From: Pelargonium tetragonum
Taxonomy: Eukaryota; Streptophyta; Magnoliopsida; Geraniales; Geraniaceae
DNA: 64,000 bases
Direction: 5' to 3'
NCBI GenBank assembly: GCA_036897445.1
Contig: JAYMTL010000021.1
Span: forward strand, 62,001 to 126,000
Shown here: piece by piece, positions 40,801 through 52,320 of the stretch
Layout of the letters: the number at the start of each line of letters is the position of its first letter
Position numbering within the stretch: position 1 is the stretch's first letter
Translations under genes and position numbers: made by a program
Notes under the pieces: model-generated
Databases searched by the model: none
The model's input: the letters and a program-made list of their open reading frames with translations, nothing else
Told to the model about the DNA's origin: nothing

Positions 40801-43150
40801 TGAATTCACAGGATCCCATACTTGACTTAACTAAAAAGATCTTTTCTTTTTCTCTTATATGTACTCTGTACTTCATTATACTCATACTTCATTTTGTTTA
40901 TAACCTCGCTACTATACAGCTTGTCTTCATGCTCGTAATTTTGAACCTCTTAAAAAGTACAAAACGAGCAAAAGTCAGACGCAAGGAATATATAAAAATC
41001 ATCCTAAGGGTCTTCCTTTGCTTTATATCCACAGTCAATAAACCCATTCTTCAGGATTTTTTACTTCGAGTTTGAACTCGATTTTAGCTGTATAAGCCTC
41101 TATGGAATTCCGATTCTTCTTTATCCTAGGAAACTAGGAAAACCCTGTATCCACTAAAAGAATAAATATAGTTTATGGGGATTCCTCGGTTACTCTTTAT
41201 TGAATCGCGTCGAAAAAAAGAGTACAATATGAAGATGAAGTCCAATCTATAAGTACCGAGGTTGCTGCACAGATTCTTGTCAATAGCCGGCAGTATTCTA
41301 AGTTAGGCGGGCCCCTTTTTATTTTAGTTAATTAAATGCTGAGTTATGCCCGAGACTGAGCCTTTAAACGAGTTTTTGTAGATACAAACGAGGACCCTCA
41401 AGTTAGAGGTTCCTGTTACTTAAGATTAGAATAAGAAGACCCCCTGATAGGGAATCGCTTAGGTTATAAAAATTTGTTTTATAAACCCAGTTAGAGAAAT
41501 TTTTTTAGTGCGGATCAGAAAATTCTGAGCAGAGTAAGTCCTTGTAAAATTTTTGCTTTATGAATTTATGAAAGTCAAAGTAGAATTTGTAGAGAATTAT
41601 AAAGGCTGCCGTCCCTACAAAAGGGGCCGTATACAAAGAGTGTACTGACAGGGATTTTTTATAATAAGCAGATAAAGCTACTTTGAATAAAGGGACTCGG
41701 GTTTTCTGCAGTCTGGCAAGTAAGTTGAATATACTAGCAATTTGGGTACACAGGAACCTAAAATTCGACTTCTTGTAACAAAAGACTTCATTTTAGCGGA
41801 TCCCCCAAGCTATGGAAAACCTCTTTTTTTGTGTGCTCTTAAATCTTCCTGGTAAAGGGCAACTTCTAACTCTCTACGACGGAGTCTCTAAAAACAAAAA
41901 GGTCTTTCTTATAATAAAGGAATTCAATAACTGGCTTTGTCTTTTTTTCTAGAATTCAATCTATACAAAATTCCAAGTCTTTTTCTAGATTTTATATTCG
42001 TAGTAGCAAAGCCTAAGGTAAAAGGGCCGAAGTTGGGCGTATACGAAATTTGACTCTTATATTATCATCGGGATTGACTCCTTTTTTGTTTTTGCTAAAG
42101 AACTTTTAGATTCTCCTCTCTTTTTATACAATTAGGGTCTCTTATTACATTGAATTTATAATACTTGTAATCCTCCAAGGCCATTGGCAAACCCGAGCTA
42201 GACTCTTTGGTAAAGAATTCCTTCTGAAAGTTGTAAATAAAAAAATGATGTTCTTTAATGAGAAAATTTATGACTGAAATGTTTAGAGAAGCTCCTAGTT
42301 ATCGATAAAGGAATTTCACTAAATTATGTGCGATTCTATTTTTTCTGTAAGAGACCCTTACTGTGAGTCAGTCCACTCTTTTCTTAACAATTTTAACAAA
42401 ACTCTTTTTTCTTTATCATTATTAAGAGACCCCCTAGGGCTAGTTTCATAACATAGTCAAGTACTAAGACTGGTTAGAGCGGCTCCGAACTAACTAATGA
42501 GGGTTTTGTATTCAGGATTCTCTGGCATCTATAGGGATATAGGGGTTCTATATCTTTTAGTTTCAATAGAATGAAAACAGGAAAGTAGGGCTCGATGATG
42601 GGACGGGAATGTACTAAGTGAAAAAACTCTCGTAAAGGTTATGCTGTCACTGTTTATTTATAAGAGAGTCTTATAAGCTAATAAAACCCAAAAAGCTTCT
42701 TTATCTAGTGTTTCCTTAGCAACTCCAGTTCTTTATAGCTGTAGTCAGGGGTTCTAATAGGCAATAGAGGTCATCCCTTTCTTTTGCGTTATCTGTACAT
42801 AAAGTAGTATCCTCATAATATAATAAAGGAATGTCTCATGTATTGAAAAGAAAATTTTACGAATGTAGAGTAGAGTTCATTTTATTAAAAACTAGCTTAA
42901 ACTATACCGAGAATACCCATATGTTTACTTTTCCTTAATCAGGGGAGTTGTTCTATAGCTGGTGGAGTCTCTTTCAAGAATTCAAGAAAAGAAAAATGCT
43001 TTTTATAATTATAAAAAAGGGACTCTTAGTTTCTAAATAGCGCATACTTTTGGGTTAAATTCTACGACCTAAAGCGTGAGTTTCCTAATAGAAAGATTTT
43101 CAGGTCCCTTCAGAAAAGTGTAGGTAAGATTTCTCTTTCTCAAAGTTCAT
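37861..43150. other. AT-rich matrix without a recognisable gene
   Basis: No tRNA, rRNA or intron signature is seen. The 97-codon frame at 40782-41075 is listed separately. G/C words such as GGGACTC and GGGGCC recur at irregular spacing. A CTCATAA word near 39034 recalls the tRNA-Met anticodon loop, but no arms flank it. Confidence 0.55.
40782..41075 (+). CDS. orphan ORF, 97 codons, two hydrophobic segments, doubtful
   Basis: The longest frame with a start-type codon in the window, but the start is GTG. Residues about 24-37 and 41-56 are strongly hydrophobic (runs of L, I, F, V and Y), with a basic stretch after them (KSTKRAKVRRKEY). A small two-pass membrane protein is imaginable, since chimeric plant mitochondrial ORFs often have such segments. 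No part resembles atp, cox or nad genes, and hydrophobic runs are what AT-rich chance frames encode. There is no neighbour and no visible expression signal. Most likely spurious. Confidence 0.13.
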   Translation: MGKVLRVNSQDPILDLTKKIFSFSLICTLYFIILILHFVYNLATIQLVFMLVILNLLKSTKRAKVRRKEYIKIILRVFLCFISTVNKPILQDFLLRV

Positions 43151-44720
43151 ACTTTTCACTGAAAAAAGAGGGAATTTGCGAAGACCGACTATCTATCTAC
43201 TATACTACTAAAGTTTGTACCCTCTATTCTATGCTGATAAAAGACGAAGACAAATCTAGGTGCTTGGCTCCTAGTCCCACTAAGATACAGACTCAAAGTC
43301 TAGCTGCTCTTGCTATGATACAGATACAGAAAACAGGGAAGAGTAAGCAAATAAAAACAAGAGGTGCGAATGCCCTTTGTATTTAGGAAGTATCTATACA
43401 TCTTCTTTTCACTACTTCACCTTACTCCGCTAACGCTTCCTTCAGTCGGTAACAGAGACACTATCCTATTCCTAACCTCCTTTATTAACTTTTTCTTACT
43501 ATGTATGATCGGGCACTGCTTACAAGGAGCCCTAAAAGAAGCGCTTAGATAGACATATACATAAATACATAAAAAGGGGGACTGGCCTCTATAAAGCTTT
43601 TCTGTGTCCATTCCCCTTCAATTACACAAAATTTTGAAATATCACCAAAGTTTAGATAGGGTTTTAGCAACTTATATATAAATTTATACGGGTTTACAGT
43701 CTGTCCTTTTCTTCAAAAATAAAGTATCATATCTTATCTTCTTTTTGCAATTAAGTGAGTCTTAGCGTTATATTATAAGAAATGAAAGATCGAGCTTGAG
43801 TTTCAAATCTGATTATTAGATAAATTGATGTAACAAAAAGTTCAGATGAAAAATAGACACTACATGCATGCTGGTTCTAATTTCACGCAACGTACGATTA
43901 TAAGAAAATCTTCAGCAATATAAATAAATATAAAAAGGAGTCGCTTTAGATTAAATAAGACATTCATACCTTATACCCACACCAACTTTTTATTACCCGC
44001 TTGCATACCTTTCTTTATCAGTATCTTAAAAAGAGCTTTAAGACCCTGACTTTAAACTAGACCCAGAGGAACTCTTCCGCAGCCTTGTCTTATGAGCCCC
44101 TCTATTTCCTGCCCTATTAGAGCCCCTAGTTACTGTACCTATCGTATCTATTGTACTTTTAATCTTAGGTAGGACCTTCTATAGTAGTAAAAGAAGTCTA
44201 GAGTAGATAGTCTTCCATATAGATAGGTAGTTAATTAAGTATGTAATAGAGAGTCCTTAATTGCATTACCTCTTATTCTTTGCTCTACTATTAGAGATAA
44301 GGGAGAATTGGGCATTCTAAGTCTATAAAGAGTTGGTGTACCTGACTTTAGTCACGGAATGAGGGAATTTTAGTATATCGAATAGATTGACTTTCCCTTG
44401 ACTTCATTTACTGGAAATTTTTAGCCTTTAGCTCTACTTCTTTTATTCCCGAAATTCTCTGTAATTAAAACTCAAAATAAAAAGAAGAGGCATCTCAAGA
44501 AAGAAAATCCTCTGAAACGAGACAGGCGTATAGACATCGAACCCAGTCAAACCTAAACCCTTGATTTGATACCCAATTTCAATAGGAAGAATTCCCTGTG
44601 ATACACTAGCTAACCCTGGATCTTCCTTATAGATGCTTGAGAATGAGAAACGAATAAACTGAAGAGAGCGACTAACTCATTGCGGAAAAGACTTTCCAAT
44701 CAAATAAAAGGGCAAAAGGC
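43151..44720. other. GC-richer spacer island
   Basis: Plant-mitochondrial-like spacer at about 43.2-43.6 and 44.0-44.7 kb, with AT-rich sequence between. Overlapping frames of 62 and 64 codons on opposite strands (43364-43552, 43417-43611) mark low stop density and have no known domain. The stretch near 44140-44270, with many CTTA/TAGTA words, resembles 51.85-52.06 kb and holds copy 2 of the 15-nt motif. Confidence 0.45.
44257..44271 (+). repeat. recurrent motif TTAATTRCATTACCT, copy 2
   Basis: TTAATTGCATTACCT, preceded by CC as in copies 3 and 4. Confidence 0.55.
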
Positions 44721-46272
44721 CCCAAGATCCTATTGCTTGAGGGATTGCTTTACTTTATAATAAGATATGTATAGTAAATATAAATTTTTATTATATTATA
44801 TGTATGCTATATGCGGAAAAAGCAAAAAGATTTAGAATTCTCTCAAGTTAGCTTAATAGGCTTAATAGAAGGCAGGCCATAACCTATAAAACTGAATAGA
44901 CTTTCATAACTCGGTTTTATAGGATTTAGGGAAAAGAGACTTAATTTAAGACATCCAAGAGATGTAGTATGTATCTAATTATGGAAAAGAAATCCCTTTG
45001 TCATAGTATATATAAAACTCGAAGTTTTGTCGTTCTACGAACTAATGGGTATTCGACCCTTAAAAATGTTGAGTTAGCAAAAAACTCAGTATAGTACTTA
45101 AAACTTTGAGGTTTATTCGAAGAAAAAAAATAGGTTATCTTTAAAATCCCCGGGAAGATTTTCATTCTCAATATTTTTGTTATTATCAGTTTACACCTGT
45201 ACAATATCCATAATTACCTGAGTCCTCCCTCTTTTTCAAACAGATTTTATACGCTTTACAAAACTTAGAAATTCCACGCTATAAGGTTATCTCTCCCCTT
45301 TTTACAGTAAATCTAGTAAGGTGGTATCCGCAGCCTTATTGTCAAGCCCTAAGCACTCGAGGAAAGTATATGGATACCCTTAGGGTCCGAATTCGGCTTA
45401 CATTCCTTTTTGAAGTAAGCAGCTCGTAACTAATTTATCGAGAAGACTCCTCGTAGAAATTTTGAAAGTTACTTTGGGCTTTGACTAATATTGTATCTAA
45501 AATGGGCTTACGCTTTCATATGCATATGGAGGTTTAGTAAAAAGGAAGTTTAATTTGATCCCTCTCAAATAGAAAAAGTTGAAAAAGAGTAGGATTCTCC
45601 CTATACGGAAATCAATAAACGTGTAAGAAATTCCTATAAAATAGATACTTTATTGAAAGTGCTGAGTTTCCCATGAAAGGGGAGTCAAGTCTAGGCGTCT
45701 AGATATAGAGTTTAAAGAGCGACTTTTTTTAGCCCGTCTTAATATATGCCTAACCTCACGGTGGATGCTGGGTGTGATACTGGACGCGCTGTAAAAAGAA
45801 TTCGGTAAGTCGTTATTTTAACTTTAAGCGGACTACCCATACTAGAAAGACCCCGGGCTTTGAGTCTATCTATCTCTTGATATCGAAATTGAAAAAGTAA
45901 GTGGTGCCTTAAAAACCTAGGGAATACTACTTTGAACTTGTTTTATTAACTGTTACTAGAGTAAGACCTATAGCTCTCACTTTATAAGGAGTCTTAGCAG
46001 CTGGAGCCTTTCTTTTTTGGGATTCTTCTTACTAGTTGTTAGAATCTCTGTCTTATTAGTCTTATTAGGATACTTGTCTTCTTCTTCTCTATGAAAACAG
46101 GAACCCCGGACACAAAAGTCGATTTCTTTGCTTACCTTTGATCCTATGTACAGGCAAGCTTGTCTCTCTCTTCTTAGCAAGAGATCTCTTCATTAGAATC
46201 ACTTAATAGAAGAAATGTTTGTAATTAGAAGCTCCTATCTACTGAAATTGAGTTTTTAGGGTCCTAGTATAG
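44721..46272. other. AT-rich spacer upstream of trnF
   Basis: Frames of 67 codons on the minus strand (45001-45204, 45977-46180) have no recognised domain. No tRNA-Ser, a common trnF neighbour in plants, is visible just upstream. No convincing plant mitochondrial promoter (CRTA-type core) can be tied to trnF. Confidence 0.5.
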
Positions 46273-46345
46273 GCTCAGATAGCTCAGTTGGTAGAGCTTT
46301 GGACTGAAAATCCTTCGGTCAGTGGTTCAAGTCCACTTCTGAGCA
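46273..46345 (+). tRNA. trnF-GAA: tRNA-Phe (GAA), plant mitochondrial type
   Basis: Decodes UUC/UUU in mitochondrial translation. The 73-nt cloverleaf is seen directly. The acceptor stem is a perfect 7 bp (GCTCAGA with TCTGAGC), followed by discriminator A. The D stem is GCTC/GAGC, with an 8-nt loop holding the conserved GG. The anticodon loop is CTGAAAA (anticodon GAA). The variable loop is 5 nt. The T stem is AGTGG/CCACT, with loop TTCAAGT. CCA is not encoded, as usual for plant mitochondria. It matches the plant mitochondrial trnF I know, and not the plastid or nuclear forms. One oddity: the top two anticodon-stem pairs are T-T mismatches, where the family has A-T pairs, leaving 3 bp. It leads a cluster with decayed trnP (23 nt downstream) and trnE. 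It is the only RNA gene here that looks whole; whether it is active is uncertain because of the weak stem. Confidence 0.88.
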
Positions 46346-46368
46346 AGCTTAAAGTTTTAGAGTTAGTG

Positions 46369-46430
46369 CGAGGCGCAGCCTGGTCAGCGCATCTTGGGTA
46401 CAGAAATAGGTTCGAACCCTGTCACCTTGA
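46369..46430 (+). pseudogene. trnP-UGG: trnP-UGG, shrunken (likely pseudogene)
   Basis: About 62 nt, against about 75 for plant mitochondrial tRNA-Pro. The D arm (CGCAGCCTGGTCAGCGC) is nearly unchanged. The anticodon and its 3' flank (TTGGGTACAGA) and the whole T arm (ATAGG, TTCGAAC, CCTGT) are also kept, as is the 3' acceptor strand CACCTTG. Three short pieces are missing compared with the family as I recall it: about 5 nt after CGAGG (end of the 5' acceptor strand and the first linker), about 4 nt of the 5' anticodon stem, and some 4 nt in the variable region. The anticodon stem cannot form and the acceptor stem is down to about 5 bp. It lies just after trnF, and trnF and trnP are close neighbours in many land-plant mitochondria. 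Most likely a dead gene. A repaired or imported tRNA-Pro is presumably used instead (inference). Confidence 0.8.
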
Positions 46431-46457
46431 TTTAGTAAAATAGATATCTTGCTTTTT

Positions 46458-46491
46458 GTCCCTTGTCTTTTCAAGTCGAAGATAGGGTATA
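46458..46491 (+). pseudogene. trnE-UUC: trnE-UUC, reduced to acceptor and anticodon arm
   Basis: Only 34 nt, against about 72 for plant mitochondrial tRNA-Glu. The 5' acceptor strand GTCCCTT is followed directly by the anticodon arm GTCTTTTCAAGTCGAAGA, which differs at one base from the form I recall (GTCTTTTCATGTCGAAGA) and keeps anticodon TTC. Then comes AGGGTATA, close to the 3' acceptor end AAGGGATA. The whole D arm and the whole T arm are absent. Both losses fall at arm boundaries, so the remnant can still pair as an acceptor of about 6 bp with one bulge plus an anticodon arm. It lies 27 nt after the trnP remnant on the same strand. A pseudogene is by far the likeliest reading, since the shortest functional armless tRNAs known to me, from some nematodes and mites, are over 40 nt. 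Confidence 0.7.
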
Positions 46492-49400
46492 CTATACACC
46501 TAAGGGATACCCTTTTAGAGTAAATGTATTGCGAGAATGAGTCCCCCGGTTATAAAAAACTTCTTTATTTCTATTAGATATCAAAGTAAGCAACCCCTGG
46601 AATGTAGTATTAAGACAGTGCATGCTCTAATAAAAACTATCTAGACCCCGGTACCCCGGACTTTAATTGCGTTTGCTTATTGGTTCAGCCCATTATTCCT
46701 AAATATTAGTAACCTCCTGCAACCTCTTGAGTTTTAAAGCCCAGAATCTTTGAAATGTTAAACAAAGTCCTTTTAGAATATGGCATCGCTAATAAACATT
46801 TCTTACTTTTTCCGATGAGTTTATTAAGCAAATTTTATAAAGCATAGATAATACAATACCGATACCGATTCGTTATTCTTAAATCTTGAAGTAGAAGCTA
46901 TTTAGCTTCCTAAAGCCCCTTTTTGCTTCTGTTACTAATTTCTCATTTTTGGAGATAACTAGGGATCCCTTTAATCCTTACCTACAACTTTTGTGGTTTA
47001 GAAATATCTTGAGACTCTTATTTAAATTAAAAAGGAGCTCTTATACTTACTAAAACCTTTTTAGAGGAGGCCCCGTTACTTGATAAGAATAAAATGAATA
47101 TTAATAATGAAATAAATATAGCTTTTTGAGAATAAGATAAAATGAAGATGAAACCGAGAACTCATGTATCTCTTAAGATAAGAAATCGCTGCCTTACATG
47201 GGGGGAACCCCTTTTCCTTTAACAACACTTGACTTGAGACGTGATACGGATTCCCTTACTCTATGCTATGCCGGTTTAATGAAAGTTACCCGTTATGACA
47301 TAAGTTTCAGTAAAGCCTTATAGTGTTAAGACAGGACTTTGTTCTATCTAAGAGCCCACCCTTAAGAAAAAGGATGCTTTATTATACCACTTCGAGGGAA
47401 TACTCTACACCACGAGTACTCAGAGGGTTCAAAAAGCCCGTGCTTTCTGCTATATAAGTAAGTGCAGCATCTATTATTCAAAAAAAAATTTTTACGTTAT
47501 GTTGAGAGTTTCTTGATTCAGGAAGGATTGAAGTCTTTCATACTTATTGTCATAAATTGTGCCCTAGGTACCCTTTTAATTTAAATTAAGTACTCAGAGA
47601 TAGGAAATTTTTTAATATAATATAAAAATACACCTAAAAACTTACTGCAGTAGACTACCCCAAGTAACCGCCAGGTAGGCCTTATTGCGAGAAAACTTAT
47701 TTATATAAATACCAAATTCGATAGCATGAACCTCTATAATTATAATTAGTATAAACTTAGGGGGCACTCCTTACATTCCTGGAATTGAAGTCTTTTTGAG
47801 TAGAGTAGCCGGGATCAAAAGCCTTTTTTTGTTTCTTTTTAATTTCACTTTGATTTTTTAGACTGCCTTATAATAGGATATATATATATCCTATTGGGAT
47901 ATTGGGACTAAATCGGGCTGGAGTAGAAAGAAGTGGATCCTCTTTCCTTGATGTTCGATTGAACACTTTGATTAGAAGAGGCTAACCTCCCGGATTAAAA
48001 CTAGCTTGCATCGGTAAATTAGATGTAACAGAGGATCCGATATGAATTGAGATTCCTCCTATAGTCAAAATATGGGTAATTTGATAGGAATACTTGTGTA
48101 ATTAAGTGTAGATCCTATAATGAAACTAAATAAACAGGGGTATCCATACCAATAAAAAGATCAAAAGAAGTTCACCAAGAAAGCTTACCTCATAAACCTA
48201 GGTCCTTGAAGCCAATACAAAAAAAAAAGAATACTTAGTTTTCTTGTGTTGTGGGATTTAAGAAGCATTCATATTCATATAATATCAAGTTTGACTATAC
48301 CAGGCCCTTGCTTTTAGGATGGGGCTTGTACTTTGTAGTTAAGAAAGCATATAATATAGGATAAAGTTATAGCTTCGAGTTACTTTTTTTAATCCAGGAG
48401 ATTTAATAATAAGTAAGAATCCTATAAAATAAAAAGCAAACTGCGGAAACCGGATATAATAGATATATAGTAACTTAATAACCTTTCATATGATCTATCG
48501 GCATACTTTTATGCTTCCTTCTTCTCGCGATTGAATAATATACAAAGTTGGACTTTGTTAGGAAAGATCACAATGCAGCAATGACAAAATCCTTATAAAG
48601 GACTAGTTCCCCTTTCGGTTAGGGTGCTCTGAATCACGTACTCTTGACTATAGGGCATAATTATGGATTAAAAAATCTAAATATCTAAAGGAAGCGGAAA
48701 AATACGCTTTGCTTAAGAATGGAATAAAATTTAGAGCGTCTAATTGAAATTTGTCTTATACTGACTCCGGCGATCCTTTACTAAATTAGGAAGTTAAAAA
48801 GTCTTCTATAAAGAATTCCCCCCAGCTCCGGATGCTATCTATATTTCAAGGGACTCCTTCTCGAAAAGGAAAGATTTTAGTAAGATAAATAAAATTATCA
48901 AGATACAACTCTGCGCATAGAGTAGAAAGCTTCATATATTACAGTTTTAACCCCTAGATCAGGAGGGAGAGAGGCCGAGTAGCAGTAGGAATCCTAAAAA
49001 GGAATTTGTAGATTAAACATTATAGATATAAATAAGAGTGTAGTTTGTTCTTAGCTTTTAGCTTTAGGTTTGCAAAATATAAGAATATAACTGAACTATT
49101 GGTCAATTAAATTAGTTCTTAACGTAACGGAGCAAATAAAAAAACAAGTTAGACGAAAGCGGGGTATAGTACTTTCTTATCTGTATCTAGATTAGATATA
49201 ACACAACAAGGGTTAGTAGGACACTTATAAAAAAAGTAGCGTAGTAGTTCGAATAGAAAGTTACAGCTAAGTGCACGGAATAAACTTATTAAGAAACATG
49301 AATAAAATTCAAAGCCGTTAATCAATTAGAAATTCAAAAGCCCGGCGACTGGCCTGAAACTAAAAAGGGACTCTGTAATATAAATATTGTTTTTTTAGTA

Positions 49401-51170
49401 TTAGTTTATTAAAATTTGTATTTTAGGTATTAAAAAGTTCTCCTTTGCTATTACCCGAGGTAAGTCCTTCTTATTTATTATGTGTAAACAAAGGCGGGTT
49501 GAAAGTTAGATAAGGAGCTCTTCTAAAAGAGTAACATTACTTTGGAAAAGCGTTTAGCAAGTGTCGTATTCCCCAAGGCTTTCTATATAACTAGACGAGT
49601 AAAAAAACCCCAAGAGCCGACCGGCCAACTAGTAAGAAAACAATAGAAATAGGGTCACTCTTGTTTATAACCGTAGAGGTTTAGTTTAAATGTTTATATT
49701 TAAGTGAGTCCGTATAATTGAGGGATTTTGGAATAAAAAGGTAAGCTCCCTAGTATCTTATTGAGTGGTAGAGAGTCATTATATAGGAGATTTTGTTCAA
49801 GAAGGAAATGCTTACGCAATTATTTGAAATTAAACAAAACTCGCGGTGAGCTCAGATTAATAACTGACCGTTCATAGGTTTAGAAGCGCAACTCCAGTAT
49901 TAGTTAATAGAGTATGCTTTGTATAAGAATATTAAATCAAGAACCTCTTTCATCGCCTCAGTAAATTCTTTTAAGGCCTTTTGGCTCTAACTTTTCTTTA
50001 GAAATCTTAAGTTAGGTTCTAGTATTTCCTCTTTTTAGCAGTCCCTGAAGTTAAGAAAGAAAAACGGCGGGGGCAGTTCTAAGAGTACTCTTAATATTAC
50101 AGCAGCTATCATATTACCAGGAAGTCTTTGACAAAAGCTCTTGTTTAGAAGAAAGATAGATCGGTTAATCCAATAAAGTGTCATTTTAGTCCTACCTTTA
50201 ACTTTAAATATGAAGTGACTTCCCAAAAATTGGTATTAGAAATACTACAGCTTAACCTTTTTTAAGAGAAAGGGTACTCGAATTCTTATACCCCGTACAA
50301 TGCCTTTTACAAGAAAACCCCGGAATTCAAACTATAGATTAATAAATGCCTAGTATAATATAAATGTTTACCCAAGCTTAAATACATTTATTGTATAGAT
50401 TCTCGGGTTAAATAAAGAGTAAACTTGTCTTATCCCTATGGAAAGTTCTGACCTCTACGTTTATCAAAAGAGGAATTATTCTTCTAATTAAACCCCTGAT
50501 CCAACCTCTCACTCAAGAATGGAGGAAGCTACTTATCTTTAACGGACAGCTAGTTCTTGAACTAGGGAATTCCTGCTGGGTATATCCAAATAAAGAGATC
50601 TGAAACACGAATTGACTGTACAGGGATTAAAAAAAAACCTCATTAAGAGGCCTCTAAACTCTAGATAAAGAAAGAATTGATATAAACTTGGGTACCGTTC
50701 TCATTAAGATAAAGTATTTACTTTTTTAATTTATATCTTTCCACAATTTTAAGTTAAAGTCGCTGTTAAGGAAAAGCTGGGGAGTTAAATCAAAGCTAAA
50801 GCACAAAATTTAAGAACCGAAGGATAGGTTTTTAGTGTATACTGCTAATCTCAAGAAGTTCTCTTTATAGATAGGGAGCTAGAGTCAAATATATAGAAAA
50901 GGCAGAAATACCGAATATTTTCAATCGGAACAAAGGGAGTCTTCTTAATTTGTGTTCTTTTGTTTACAGGGTTTCCAATTCAAGAGATGGGGATATAGGT
51001 ATTTTCTTGATAGAATAAAGACTTTTTTTTTACCGGATCCTAATAGGGGCTAAATAGTAAATGTTCTAGATGCTCCTTACAAAACTACTGACAATAAAAT
51101 ACAATTAATAGAATAGAACTATCTACTATATATATACTAAGACTATAAATGCCTGCTGAATACCCTTTTC
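46492..51170. other. AT-rich matrix without a recognisable gene
   Basis: Nothing coding is recognised; the longest listed frame is minus 50035-50226 (63 codons). GGGGGGAACCCC at 47210-47221 is a compact hairpin-capable G/C word. The 24-nt palindrome at 47872-47895 is listed separately. Confidence 0.55.
47872..47895. repeat. perfect 24-bp palindrome
   Basis: AATAGGATATAT followed by its exact reverse complement, ATATATATCCTATT overlapping at the TA core. The centre is a TA repeat. It is unflanked by genes; cruciform-prone DNA is the plain reading. Confidence 0.75.
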
Positions 51171-52320
51171 ACAATTTCCTTGGGAAAATAACTAACTGGA
51201 TCCAGGAAGAGAATAAAACAAGCAAGCTTCCCTTTCTTTTGACAGCAAGGCCGAGCGGAGTTGGGGCTACAGTAAGACACTCAAACCAAAGCCTATTCTA
51301 ATCTAAAACCAGTATTAAGAAAACAAGAAGAAGTAGATTTTGTTATAATATATGGTTGACTAACTCACAATCTTTCCTACGAAACAACCCTGATTTGACA
51401 ATTCAATTGCCTTTTCAGAGACCTTCAGAACCCTTTCGAGCAAGCCTAGAACTAAAACTTCTTAATAGCAGTCAAACAACTAAAAGTAGATATTCTATAG
51501 TCTTTCTGATCTAAGCAGCGAAAAAGAGGAAGACCTTACACAAGCGTTTGCCTTGAATTACTAACTACAATTGAAAACTATAACTATAAGGTAAGCATAA
51601 GTCTTTTAAGTCAAATAGAAGTACAGAATTACCAAATAGAAAATGAGAAATAGGAAGACTTGGAATCTCCGTTAGGAATTACTCGACTCAAAGGAAAGGC
51701 TTATCAGCGAAACAAGGTTCCCCTTGCCTTGGCAGCTCATTTTAAACTAACAACAAGTCTCCCTTAGTTCTTTTAGACGTCTAATTTATATAGCTAACCG
51801 GCCCCTTCTATTCCTTTATCAATTTTCTTTCTCTTATAACTGGAAACATAGGTGCAAGCTTCTAAGAGTACCCTTAATTGCATTACCTTATTACTTAATG
51901 ACCCTCTAAAAGACCTTGTACTATATAGAACCCTTCCGAGTCCTTGGATTTGTAAGACCCTAACTCTTAGTCTGTATCTGTATAGTCTTAGAAGTACTCT
52001 TCATAGTTACTCTTCTTATTACCTAGTAGTATAGGTAAGGAGCCTTGTTCTTTGTGGCTAGGGCGAGCCCCTTAGTAGAAAGATAGGTAAGAATACTTCA
52101 GTTTAGGAGTAGAGAGAGTTGCTTTAGCTAAGAGAGCGGCCTACGCGGGATTTCCTCATGTTCTGCTTTCTTTCTTTTTTGGGGACTAATAAGGAGAAGA
52201 AGCCATAAGCCCCTCTTTTTATTATACCTTAAGCTTGCTTTCCTATCCGGTGGGAAAGTCAATACAATGTAGCGATCCTTTCATCTTTCTGTGTTAGAAA
52301 ATAGGCAAAAGTTCAGATAG
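51171..52320. other. GC-richer spacer island
   Basis: Plant-mitochondrial-like spacer with CTT/TAG-rich wording. The frame plus 51852-52034 (60 codons) has no known domain. GCCTTGGCA at 51728-51736 recalls the anticodon arm of tRNA-Gly but lacks arms. Copy 3 of the 15-nt motif lies at 51874. Confidence 0.45.
51874..51888 (+). repeat. recurrent motif TTAATTRCATTACCT, copy 3
   Basis: TTAATTGCATTACCT, identical to copy 2 and sharing the flanking CC before and a T after. Confidence 0.55.

Noticed and set aside
42659-42667. TATAAGAGA, like the plant mitochondrial CRTA-type promoter core
   Set aside because: A nine-base match is expected by chance in 64 kb, and no gene follows it.
51722-51745. 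CCTTGGCA word recalling the tRNA-Gly (GCC) anticodon arm
   Set aside because: No D, T or acceptor arm can be placed around it.
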